64,000 nt of DNA from an archaeon (GTDB taxonomy: Archaea; Thermoproteota; Nitrososphaeria; Nitrososphaerales; Gagatemarchaeaceae). The notes beneath the pieces are model-generated. The model did no database searches. It saw only the letters and a program-made list of their open reading frames with translations, and was not told the origin of the DNA. This document shows, piece by piece, positions 55,431-63,372 of the stretch (the stretch's first letter is position 1; the number at the start of each line of letters is the position of its first letter). The translations under genes and the position numbers were made by a program. The stretch spans positions 682,001-746,000 of the forward strand of contig CP066694.1 of assembly GCA_016432545.1 (NCBI GenBank), read 5' to 3'.

Positions 55431-55951
55431 GGCCGCGGGCCTACAATTCAGCTGAAGACTCAAGGCTTCTTCGCGACGCACTGGCGCAGTGCTCAGGAGG
55501 AACGTTCCTGGAGATGGGCGCAGGCAACTGCGGGACCCTGATTGACATGTCGAGCCGATACAGCACTGTCGTTGGGACCGACATCGTTCGCCCTGACTTG
55601 GATGATTGGAGAGTGGCTGGAACTTCCCTGCTTCTCGCTGACAGGGCAACTTGCCTGAGAGACGGCGTTTTCGACCTGGTCGCACTCAACCCCCCCTACC
55701 TGTCGGGTCCAGTCGAGGATCTAGCAACGGATGCTGGAGTCGACTTCGAGGCTGTATTCCGACTACTGGAGGATGCACTAAGGGTAGTCAAGGATGATGG
55801 AAGGGTCCTTGTGCTTCTCTCCGGCGACGTTCCTTTGGAGAGGGCCAAGGTCATCTGCAAAGCAAAGGGTTTTGGTCTCAGGAAGGTCAAAGAGCGGCGT
55901 CTCTTCTATGAAGAACTCTTGGTTGTTGAAGCCTCTAGCGAACCAGCCTAA
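55427..55951 (+). CDS. N5-glutamine methyltransferase of the Mtq2/HemK2 type (release factor aRF1)
   Basis: A 174-residue Rossmann-fold SAM methyltransferase. Motif I is FLEMGAGNCGTLIDMS, motif II is VVGTDIVRPD, and the active-site motif is VALNPPYLSGPVED, the NPPY signature for methylating planar amides or exocyclic amines. Small size and lack of an N-terminal extension match the archaeal/eukaryotic Mtq2 class, which methylates the GGQ glutamine of release factor 1. Coupled to the upstream small gene (ATGA). Confidence 0.85.
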   Translation: MRPRAYNSAEDSRLLRDALAQCSGGTFLEMGAGNCGTLIDMSSRYSTVVGTDIVRPDLDDWRVAGTSLLLADRATCLRDGVFDLVALNPPYLSGPVEDLATDAGVDFEAVFRLLEDALRVVKDDGRVLVLLSGDVPLERAKVICKAKGFGLRKVKERRLFYEELLVVEASSEPA

Positions 55952-56003
55952 CCATGCGAAAACCGGGAGCAGAACCGTCCGTAGGAGTGTTTGCTGAGTG
56001 AGA

Positions 56004-56017
56004 GCGAGATGGTAACA
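56004..56017 (+). promoter_or_regulatory. shared 14-base motif upstream of TATA, dpp operon
   Basis: GCGAGATGGTAACA is identical to 38688-38701 and ends exactly 36 bases before the dppB ATG at 56053, the same distance as at the other site. A TATA-like CTATAAGAAC (56020-56029) follows directly. A common regulator of peptide uptake genes is inferred. Confidence 0.6.
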
Positions 56018-56052
56018 ATCTATAAGAACTCAAGTTGGTCTGGCGAAATTCC

Positions 56053-57477
56053 ATGGGGCTGGCACGGTACGTTGCCCGCAGGACCGTGTACACAATTGTG
56101 CTTCTTCTGATCATTGTAGCCTTCAACTTCGTCCTGTTCCAGATCTTGCCCTTTGTCACCTCGTGCCCCAATTCGACTTACAATCAATGCGCCATATCCC
56201 TATACGCCCCCGAGCAGCCCCCAAGGGGAGTCCAGAATGTGACGCTCTGGCTAACACAAATCAGGGGCAAGATCTTCCACCAATACGGGTTCGACCAACC
56301 GATGCTCCCTGGCTACGGCAAGAATCCAGCTTCAAGTAAGTGTGAGACCATGCAGGTCATCGCACCCGGCGGCCACCTTAACGCTACCAAGCTAAGCAAG
56401 GGAACACGTACCATAAACACTTCGCTATCGGCTAGCAGTATTCCGTTGGGAGGCACCGTCTACGACACGGCGGTACTCTCTCAAGCTGCGCTGAAAGCAG
56501 GAGGTACTGTCAGCTACTACTACTCTGGCTCTTCCTACTGCCCAGCCCTCGGAGCCACCCCGGTCACCGTGGTGAACATTACCAACGGCGTCGTTCCACA
56601 TTCCACTGCCATCCACTTTGAAGCGTCCAACAGCAGTGGCGGCACCTACTACTTCTACGCCGTGTATTCGGGCGAGTCCAACATGACATTCGTGCCTGGG
56701 AGGTTCCTGACATACTATCAGAACATGTTTACATTCAACTTTGGGTACAACCTCGGCAACGTCCTAGGAGGGACCGTCCTTCAGACGATACAGGACAGGA
56801 CTCCTTACACAATTCTGCTCATTGGGAGCTCCACCATTGCCGCGTTCATCATGGGAATCGGGTTGGGCGTGATAGCCGCGGCCAAGAGAGGAAAGATCAT
56901 GGACGTCTCGTCCCTCAGCGCGCTTCTATTCGTCAATGCCCTGCCCGTATTCTTCCTCGGAGGCATGCTTGAGTTAAGCCAGCTGGCATTGACAAAGTCG
57001 TTCTATCAGCCGTTGGGCTCTGCCTTGATCGGGGTAGACGGATGGAACGTGTATGTCGTTTTGCTGCAGGAGCTTTTTCTGCCGGCTTTGACCCTGACTC
57101 TCGCGAACATCGGAGGCGTCTTCCTTACTCAAAGAGCGGTCATGATCGACACGATTTCCGAGGACTACATCATCATGGCGCGGGCGAAGGGTCTCCCAGA
57201 GAGGACCGTACTCTACCGCCACGCTCTTAGAAACGCCGTGCTTCCCATCGCTACGGCGTTCGCTCTTTCGATTGGCTTTATCCTCTCCGGCGCCATCATA
57301 ACTGAGACGGTCTTCGGATGGCCGGGGTTAGGTTACGCGATATATCAAGGAGTGAGCGCAATCGACTTCCCACTCGAACAGGCGATGTTCTTCATCATCT
57401 CTGTGATGGTCCTGATCGCAGTGTTTGCCGCCGAAGTCATATACGGTTTCCTCGACCCACGGGTGAGCACGGGCTAA
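56053..57477 (+). CDS. dppB: peptide ABC transporter permease DppB-type, with large external insert
   Basis: A 474-residue permease, much longer than the usual ~310-340. After TM1 (VYTIVLLLIIVAFNFVLFQILPF, about residues 12-34) comes about 190 residues of serine-, threonine- and asparagine-rich sequence with several cysteines (CPNSTYNQC, SKCETM), presumably external, before the canonical part RTPYTILLIGSSTIAAFIMGIGLGVIAA, the ARAKGLPERTVLYRHALRNAVLP EAA loop, and GYAIYQGVSAIDFPLEQAMFFII. Start chosen at the ATG at 56053, 36 bases after the shared motif. The next gene starts 1 base after its stop. Confidence 0.9.
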   Translation: MGLARYVARRTVYTIVLLLIIVAFNFVLFQILPFVTSCPNSTYNQCAISLYAPEQPPRGVQNVTLWLTQIRGKIFHQYGFDQPMLPGYGKNPASSKCETMQVIAPGGHLNATKLSKGTRTINTSLSASSIPLGGTVYDTAVLSQAALKAGGTVSYYYSGSSYCPALGATPVTVVNITNGVVPHSTAIHFEASNSSGGTYYFYAVYSGESNMTFVPGRFLTYYQNMFTFNFGYNLGNVLGGTVLQTIQDRTPYTILLIGSSTIAAFIMGIGLGVIAAAKRGKIMDVSSLSALLFVNALPVFFLGGMLELSQLALTKSFYQPLGSALIGVDGWNVYVVLLQELFLPALTLTLANIGGVFLTQRAVMIDTISEDYIIMARAKGLPERTVLYRHALRNAVLPIATAFALSIGFILSGAIITETVFGWPGLGYAIYQGVSAIDFPLEQAMFFIISVMVLIAVFAAEVIYGFLDPRVSTG

Positions 57478-57478
57478 C

Positions 57479-59086
57479 TTGGCACGGACGGGCACTGGGA
57501 GGAAGATGTTCCTCGCGGGGGTGAAGAGGAACACAAAACTATACCTGAAGTCAAAGATTGGAATGTTGGGAATTGGAATCATACTTTTCTTCCTACTCAT
57601 GGCAATCTTCGCCGGCGACCTTGCGCCCAACGACCCTGTGTTCGGCACGAACGTTGCGGCTCCCTATTCCATACCCTCATGGGCGACGATTTTTCCACAG
57701 TATCAAGGCCTGGCGGTCACCTCATATCCGGTCGCCCCCACTGGCTTTCAGAGCCAGAGCGACTTGTCGCCTTGGACCTTCAAGGCGGGTCAGAATGGGA
57801 CATACACTCTGCAGCTACAGCCCAAGGTGCCTTCTCCGCCTAATGACTTCCTTCCAAGGAACCCGACTGGTTCGCTCCTGGTGAATGCGACGAGGGTACG
57901 GTCCAACGGGACATCGACGACCAACAAGTACCTCCCGGGAGGACAGGCCCTCTTCTCGATGACCCAGTCGTTTCAATGGACAATTCACAAGGCACCCTCC
58001 GCCTTCGTAATCAATGCAACCCTAGACCCGGTGAAAATGACCAACGTCTCCGCAGTCTACATCAACTTCATGATTTCCACGCCAAGGTCCAACTTCACCA
58101 TGTCGACTGTGAAGACGTACGTGCTCATTTCTCAGGTGAAGTTCGTACCTAGCCAAATAGGGGGATGGAGGAGGATTTTCATCCCGAGCGGGCTCCTGCC
58201 TTCCTCGGGGATTCCCGCCTTCGCGAACAGGGCATACCCGGCCAGCGTGGTTTTCACTGGGAACGGGACCTACACCTTCACGATGCAGATCCAGGCTGTC
58301 CCCACCGGGGCGAACCCTTCGGTCTCCGTGAGGATCGCCTCTGTCAGCTTCAAGGTCCTAGGCAGCGCTTTTGGTCTCCTCGGGTCAGATGACGCAGGCC
58401 GCGATGTCTGGTCCGAGCTGGTGTGGGGATCGAGGATATCCCTGCTCATCGGCGTCCTCTCTGGCATCGGGGCCGTCGGTCTGGGCACTTTGCTCGGAAT
58501 AGTCGCGGGATACTTAGGCGGCCTATGGGACGAAGGAATCGGCAGGGTGACGGACTTCTTCCTTGTCCTCCCGTTCCTCCCTCTGCTCATCATCCTGACG
58601 TTTATCCTCAGCCAGAACTCCTTTCTCTTGAAGACGGTGTATACCTGGATCATCCTGCTGTTTACTGCCCTGTCCTGGCCCACCATAACGAAGATCATCA
58701 GAAGTCAGGTGCTCTCGGTCAAGGAGAGGGCCTACGTCGAGGCCTCGCGCGCGGTCGGGGGCGGGACAGCTCACATCCTCCGCAAGCACATACTGCCAAA
58801 CGTGACTGGGCTTGTCTATTCACAGGTGGCACTGAGCGTCTCAGGGTTCATCCTCCTTGAGGCCGCGCTCGACTTCCTGACGGTCTCCCTCTACCCAGTC
58901 GACGTGACTACCTGGGGCCTGATGCTGACGAAGGCCCTTCCCGACGCCACAGCCAACTCCGCTGCGGGCTACGTATGGTGGTGGTTCCTACCTCCGGGAG
59001 TTGCGATCGCGGTCCTCTCCCTCGCCTTCGTGCTCGTGGGGTTCGCGCTGGACTCGATCTTCAATCCGAGGCTGCGTGCAAGATAG
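57479..59086 (+). CDS. dppC: peptide ABC transporter permease DppC-type, with large external insert
   Basis: A 535-residue permease, against about 300 usually. TM1 is IGMLGIGIILFFLLMAIFAG (residues 25-44). About 250 residues of beta-rich external sequence follow, with Thr/Asn-rich strands and no cysteines, before the usual motif LLGSDDAGRDVWSELVWGSRISLLIG (near residue 300, against about 80 in ordinary DppC). The EAA loop ERAYVEASRAVGGGTAHILRKHILPN is intact. The TTG start is directly after dppB. The matching inserts in DppB and DppC suggest they form an external dome that docks the binding proteins. Confidence 0.9.
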   Translation: MARTGTGRKMFLAGVKRNTKLYLKSKIGMLGIGIILFFLLMAIFAGDLAPNDPVFGTNVAAPYSIPSWATIFPQYQGLAVTSYPVAPTGFQSQSDLSPWTFKAGQNGTYTLQLQPKVPSPPNDFLPRNPTGSLLVNATRVRSNGTSTTNKYLPGGQALFSMTQSFQWTIHKAPSAFVINATLDPVKMTNVSAVYINFMISTPRSNFTMSTVKTYVLISQVKFVPSQIGGWRRIFIPSGLLPSSGIPAFANRAYPASVVFTGNGTYTFTMQIQAVPTGANPSVSVRIASVSFKVLGSAFGLLGSDDAGRDVWSELVWGSRISLLIGVLSGIGAVGLGTLLGIVAGYLGGLWDEGIGRVTDFFLVLPFLPLLIILTFILSQNSFLLKTVYTWIILLFTALSWPTITKIIRSQVLSVKERAYVEASRAVGGGTAHILRKHILPNVTGLVYSQVALSVSGFILLEAALDFLTVSLYPVDVTTWGLMLTKALPDATANSAAGYVWWWFLPPGVAIAVLSLAFVLVGFALDSIFNPRLRAR

Positions 59087-60079
59087 TTGGCCGGCCCACT
59101 TCTCGAGGTCCAGGGGTTGAGGATGCACTATGGGACTATGGCTGGGGATGTCAAAGCCGTGGACGGACTCAACTTCGACGTCGGACAGGGGGAGATCCTG
59201 GGCATAGTGGGGGAGAGTGGATGCGGCAAGTCGAGCCTCGCGAGCACCCTCCTGAAGCTCCTGCCCAACAACGCGAAGATAGTGGAGGGAAAGATGATGC
59301 TGGAAGGTGAGGACCTCGTGCCTGTCCCTGACGCAGACATGAGGAGGAGGATCAGGTGGTCTAAGATTGCCTTGGTCCCCCAAGGAGCAATGAACGCTCT
59401 CAACCCGGTCTTCAGGGTGGGCGACCAGATCGCGGAGGCCATCACCAGCCACAGCAGCATCTCCAAAGGCGAAGCGAAGGCAAGGACGGGGGAGCTTCTG
59501 AAACTCGTCGGCGTCGACCCTGGGCGCGCAAGGCATTACCCGCACGAGTTCAGCGGGGGCATGAAGCAGAGGGCGATGATTGCGATGTCCCTCGCCCTAA
59601 GTCCGAAACTGCTGATCGCGGACGAGCCCACCACTGCGTTGGATGTCATAGTCCAGGCGGGGATCATCAGGCTCTTGCTGAGCATCAGAAACGAGCTGGG
59701 GACGGCAATCATACTGATCAGCCACGACCTTGCGCTTGTCGCTCAGATGAGTGACAAGACCGCAATCATGTACGCGGGGAAGTTCGTGGAGTACGGCTCC
59801 AGCGCGAGCGTCTACCGGGCGCCTCTGCATCCGTACACCATCGGCCTGGTCGGGGCGTTCGCAGACATCAGGAAGCCCAAGGAGGCGCTGATCTCTGTTC
59901 CAGGGTCTCCTCCCAACCTCCTAGAACCTCCAACCGGATGCAGGTTCAATCCCCGCTGCCCCTACGCCAAGGAGATCTGCACCGTACAGGAGCCGCCGCT
60001 CGAGCAGGCCGCGCCGGGGCACCTGGTCGCGTGCCACTTTTGGAAGGATATCATGACCCAAAGGGGCGTCAAGCTTTGA
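59087..60079 (+). CDS. dppD: peptide ABC transporter ATPase DppD-type
   Basis: A 330-residue ABC ATPase with Walker A IVGESGCGKSSLASTLLKLL, signature EFSGGMKQRAMIAMSLAL, Walker B LLIADEPTTALDVIVQ and the C-terminal OppD/DppD motif PTGCRFNPRCPYAKEICTVQEPP, where the cysteines may bind an iron-sulfur or metal site. A standard length. TTG start immediately after dppC; the last codons overlap the start of the next gene as TTGA. Confidence 0.94.
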   Translation: MAGPLLEVQGLRMHYGTMAGDVKAVDGLNFDVGQGEILGIVGESGCGKSSLASTLLKLLPNNAKIVEGKMMLEGEDLVPVPDADMRRRIRWSKIALVPQGAMNALNPVFRVGDQIAEAITSHSSISKGEAKARTGELLKLVGVDPGRARHYPHEFSGGMKQRAMIAMSLALSPKLLIADEPTTALDVIVQAGIIRLLLSIRNELGTAIILISHDLALVAQMSDKTAIMYAGKFVEYGSSASVYRAPLHPYTIGLVGAFADIRKPKEALISVPGSPPNLLEPPTGCRFNPRCPYAKEICTVQEPPLEQAAPGHLVACHFWKDIMTQRGVKL

Positions 60080-61524
60080 CTGCGTCCTCGCTGGACAAGG
60101 ACGAGGAGACCCTGAAGAGCCTCGCGAGGCTCTATCGATACGGGAGGATAGGCGCGAGAGTCGCCTTCGTACTTTGGGCATTGGGCGCGGCGTACTATGG
60201 GCTGGTCCTCGGAGTCTTCTCGGGAAGGCACGACTGGACATACTTCGCGGGAGTCGGACTACTGATGTTCGGGTTCGCCGCGGGGACTGCATTGGTGGTC
60301 AATAGGTTCAACCTCCTGAGGGCGGCCGTAGGCAGAAGGGACATCATCAGGATGCGGGAGTTGAGCACCCCAGAGTGGCTGATTAACGTGACGGCTTTGG
60401 CGATGGTGGTGCCGGGCATCATCCTGGCCTACGCCTCGAGGAGGCTTAGGAACCTGAAGGAGCGGGAGATTTCTTCGGTGGGGGCGGTCTTGGAAGTGAG
60501 CCACCTGACGAAGTTCTTCGCCGTCAGAAGGACATTTTCGCAGTCCATGAAGAGGAGCTCAACTGGCTTGGTGCACGCAGTCGACGACGTCAGCTTCACG
60601 ATAAAGAAGGGCCAGATCTTCGGCCTCGCAGGAGAGAGCGGCTCTGGTAAGACGACGGTTCTGAGGACGGCGTTGATGCTGACGGAGCCCACCTCAGGCT
60701 CGATAGTCTTCGACGGTCGGGAAATCTCGAAGATGACGAGGGGGGAACTAAAGAAGTTCAGGCCCAAGCTCCAGGTGGTCTTCCAGGACCCGTACGAATC
60801 CGTAAACCCGAGGATGTCTGTGTTTGACATAATCTCGGAAGGACTCTTCGTCAACAACATGGTCTCCTCCAAGGAAGAAGCTATTGAGAAGGTAGTGTCT
60901 GCGCTCCGCGATGTTCAGATCACGCCTCCAGAAGAGTACCTCTTCAGATACCCGCACGAACTCTCCGGGGGCCAGAGGCAGAGGGTGGCCATCGCGAGAG
61001 CCCTGGTGCTCGAGCCTGACCTGATTCTGGCGGACGAGCCGGTCTCGATGCTTGATGTCTCGATCAGGGCCGAAGTGATCAACGTACTTCTCGCCATCCG
61101 CGAGAAGAGGGGCATCTCGGTGCTCATGGTCACACACGACCTGGCCCTCTCTAAGGACATGGTGGACGAGTTGGCGATCATGTACGTGGGCAAGATAGTC
61201 GAGAAGGGGCCAGCCCAGGAGGTGGTGTCGATGCCGTACCACCCGTACACGTACGCGCTGACCGCTGCTGTCCCGGTCCCCGACCCCGAGGCGCCCAAGA
61301 TCCGGGTTCTGGCGAAGGGGGAGATTCCCACGAACATTTCGCCCCCGAGCGGCTGCAGGTTCCACCCGAGGTGTCCATTCGCTCAACAGGTCTGCGCGGA
61401 CCTCGAGCCTCCGCTCCAGGAGGTGGCGCCGGGGAGGTTGGTCGCGTGCCATTTCTGGAAGGAAGCTCACGAGGCTTTCGCGAAGGGCCTGGACGGGCCG
61501 GCGGGTAGCGTTGTCGAGAACTAG
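60076..61524 (+). CDS. dppF: peptide ABC transporter ATPase DppF-type, with N-terminal membrane extension
   Basis: A 482-residue protein. The first ~140 residues hold three hydrophobic segments (VAFVLWALGAAYYGLVLGVFSG, YFAGVGLLMFGFAAGTALVV, LINVTALAMVVPGIILAYAS) and then an ATPase domain starts at about residue 140 (AVLEVSHLTKFFAVRRTF): Walker A FGLAGESGSGKTTVLRTAL, signature ELSGGQRQRVAIARAL, Walker B LILADEPVSMLD and the C-terminal Cys motif SGCRFHPRCPFAQQVC. Fusion of a membrane region to a DppF ATPase is unusual. Start is the TTG at 60076, overlapping dppD's stop; a longer frame upstream lies inside dppD and was rejected. Confidence 0.88.
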   Translation: MTASSLDKDEETLKSLARLYRYGRIGARVAFVLWALGAAYYGLVLGVFSGRHDWTYFAGVGLLMFGFAAGTALVVNRFNLLRAAVGRRDIIRMRELSTPEWLINVTALAMVVPGIILAYASRRLRNLKEREISSVGAVLEVSHLTKFFAVRRTFSQSMKRSSTGLVHAVDDVSFTIKKGQIFGLAGESGSGKTTVLRTALMLTEPTSGSIVFDGREISKMTRGELKKFRPKLQVVFQDPYESVNPRMSVFDIISEGLFVNNMVSSKEEAIEKVVSALRDVQITPPEEYLFRYPHELSGGQRQRVAIARALVLEPDLILADEPVSMLDVSIRAEVINVLLAIREKRGISVLMVTHDLALSKDMVDELAIMYVGKIVEKGPAQEVVSMPYHPYTYALTAAVPVPDPEAPKIRVLAKGEIPTNISPPSGCRFHPRCPFAQQVCADLEPPLQEVAPGRLVACHFWKEAHEAFAKGLDGPAGSVVEN

Positions 61525-62344
61525 GGTCGCCCTGGCTGCTTTCCTCGTCCTTCTTCTCCTGCCCACTTCAGCGACGGGGAGGACGATGGGCATCCATCCT
61601 GGGGACTCCGCCGTCTTCTCCTACCAGCTGGACACGATAACCGAGGAGCCGGTGGGTAACACGGTCGTGAACCACACTGACACCGTCATCAACCAGTTCG
61701 TCGTCAGTATACTGTCGATCAACACGACCAAGTCGATCGGTGAAGTTGGCTATAGGGAGAGCGTGAACGTCTTCAACTCGACGACCGCGGAGACTCCCTC
61801 GATCGCGCAGAACCTGACCGCGATCTTCGACCCTAGGGACAACAGGACATATCTCGGGAAGATCGGCTTCTATCCTTTCACATACATCGACCTTCCCGCG
61901 GGGAGCGTCTATAACTTGAAAGTCTACGTCACGATTGCCGGAATCCCAGGGTCTCCGGGGTCGCACACGAGCGTGCAGCTCGTCAACGCGACGGTGACCA
62001 GGAGCCTTGGGACCATTGACGTGAGGTTCACCGTGATTTGGGACCCAAAGGGCAGGCCGTGGTCCGCTGACATGCAGTTCAGCCCGGTTACAGGGCTGCT
62101 GGAGAACGGGACCCTGTCCGCCTACTTCTTCCAGACTACGAGGGTCTTCACGTACCACCTGGTCTCGTACCAGAAGTACGCTCCTATCGACTACACGCTC
62201 GTCGGTTACGTCGGAATCGCAGCCTTGGGAGGAGTCCTGGTCTACGCTGTCCTCACCAGGAAGAGCTCAAGCGAGAAGAAGGTCGAGAGGGTCAGGCGGA
62301 AGTTCGGGAGGAGGACGAGACACAGCCTGGGTCCTTTGACTTGA
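61511..62344 (+). CDS. membrane-anchored exported protein of the peptide transporter locus
   Basis: A 277-residue protein with signal peptide VALAAFLVLLLLPTSATG, an external domain with many NxS/T sites and no cysteines, and one C-terminal transmembrane segment (YVGIAALGGVLVYAVL) followed by a basic cytoplasmic tail. It overlaps the 3' end of dppF and the start of the next gene (TTGA), so it is translated as part of the operon. It may help to receive peptides or to stabilise the unusual permease complex; no family was recognised. Confidence 0.65.
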   Translation: MSRTRVALAAFLVLLLLPTSATGRTMGIHPGDSAVFSYQLDTITEEPVGNTVVNHTDTVINQFVVSILSINTTKSIGEVGYRESVNVFNSTTAETPSIAQNLTAIFDPRDNRTYLGKIGFYPFTYIDLPAGSVYNLKVYVTIAGIPGSPGSHTSVQLVNATVTRSLGTIDVRFTVIWDPKGRPWSADMQFSPVTGLLENGTLSAYFFQTTRVFTYHLVSYQKYAPIDYTLVGYVGIAALGGVLVYAVLTRKSSSEKKVERVRRKFGRRTRHSLGPLT

Positions 62345-62844
62345 TAGGGGGAGCCGACAGGAAGAGGGTAAGGCCCTCACTCAAGAACTTCGCATATTCA
62401 GGTGGGGTCCTTCTGGCGGCGGTGTACGTCTCTGGATTCCTCCCTTTCGACTCCGTCCTGGAGCCGTTGGGAGCGATGTTGGCGACCGGGTCCGCGGTAG
62501 GACTCTTCAGATACTTGCGCCTTAGGTCGAGGATTCCGAAGCCGTACGGAGAAGGGAAGATTACGGAAATCGATGCCGCGCGGGCCGCCAGGTCGGGCCT
62601 GTTAATGGTGGCCGCTGGAGGCGCCGTTATGGTCGCGCTGGTCGGAGGCTCGTACTTCATCCCGGGGGCGATACTGTTCACCATCATCTTCGGCCTGATA
62701 GGAGGACTTCCACTGCAAGAGCTCATCTTCTTCCTTACAGTCGTCGCTCTTGAGAGGAGGTCGGTGGCAAAGCTCTACGCCGTGACCCAGGAGACAGAGG
62801 TCGCAGGAAGGCCCCTGCTACGAAAGACCGTGGAAGTCGACTAG
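62341..62844 (+). CDS. small integral membrane protein of the peptide transporter locus
   Basis: A 167-residue protein with about four transmembrane segments: FAYSGGVLLAAVYVSGFLPFD, LEPLGAMLATGSAVGLFRYL, GLLMVAAGGAVMVALVGGSYF and PGAILFTIIFGLIGGLPLQELIFFLTVV. The short cytoplasmic parts are basic. Its TTG start overlaps the stop of the preceding gene. Last gene of the dpp transcription unit. No family recognised. Confidence 0.65.
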   Translation: MIGGADRKRVRPSLKNFAYSGGVLLAAVYVSGFLPFDSVLEPLGAMLATGSAVGLFRYLRLRSRIPKPYGEGKITEIDAARAARSGLLMVAAGGAVMVALVGGSYFIPGAILFTIIFGLIGGLPLQELIFFLTVVALERRSVAKLYAVTQETEVAGRPLLRKTVEVD

Positions 62845-62859
62845 AGCCAAGTCCTGAAC

Positions 62860-63240
62860 CTAGAGCTCGCCCAGATTCATCCAGGCAACCTCTTGTGACT
62901 TTGACCGAAAGCCCATGCCCTTCCATGGCTGTGGGAGTTCCCTGCGGATCTCTATGACCAGGGCTCTTGCAGATGTCCTGACGGTCCTCATGTCTTCGCC
63001 GGAACCGACCAGGGGCTTCACCTCCAAGGCAGACTCAATCCTGAAGGAGCTCCTTAGGGGGAAGCCGAACTGTGATCTGTTGAGGTTCTCGATGGTCACC
63101 AGGAATTTGACAGGGAAGGAGGTCTCGAACTCGGTTATCCGCTGGCCCCTGTTGGTGTAGTACTTGAAGCCCAGTCTCCCAAGAGAGGTCTCGACGGCCT
63201 TCGAGACTTCGGAATCGGCTAGCCGAGTTAAAGCTCGCAC
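62860..63240 (-). CDS. hypothetical protein
   Basis: A 126-residue soluble protein from the GTG at 63240, set by a TATA-like TTATACG (63259-63265) about 22 bases upstream; a longer frame begins at 63279. The sequence alternates strands (YYTNRGQRITEFETSFPVKFLVTI, SFRIESALEVKPLV) and helices. No domain recognised. It lies between the dpp operon and the third peptide-binding protein gene. Its 3' end meets the end of the membrane protein gene at 62844 with a 15-base gap. Confidence 0.6.
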   Translation of the reverse strand: MRALTRLADSEVSKAVETSLGRLGFKYYTNRGQRITEFETSFPVKFLVTIENLNRSQFGFPLRSSFRIESALEVKPLVGSGEDMRTVRTSARALVIEIRRELPQPWKGMGFRSKSQEVAWMNLGEL

Positions 63241-63333
63241 AGGTCCCGTCCCACTTTGACGTATAACAGGGTTCGGCAACCGCGTCCGTAGGAACCTGAG
63301 ACGAGTCTGGGTTTGCTTGCCTAAAACGGGGAT

Positions 63334-63363
63334 AGCAATTGAGTCCGCGTGGACCCAATTGCT
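63334..63363. repeat. inverted repeat after the third peptide-binding protein gene
   Basis: AGCAATTGAGTCC and GGACCCAATTGCT can pair in 12 of 13 positions around a 4-base loop. It lies 9 bases downstream of the stop codon at 63373 in the direction of that gene's transcription, so it may be a transcript 3' end stabiliser or processing signal, or a mobile-element end. Confidence 0.45.
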
Positions 63364-63372
63364 CGAATGTGT

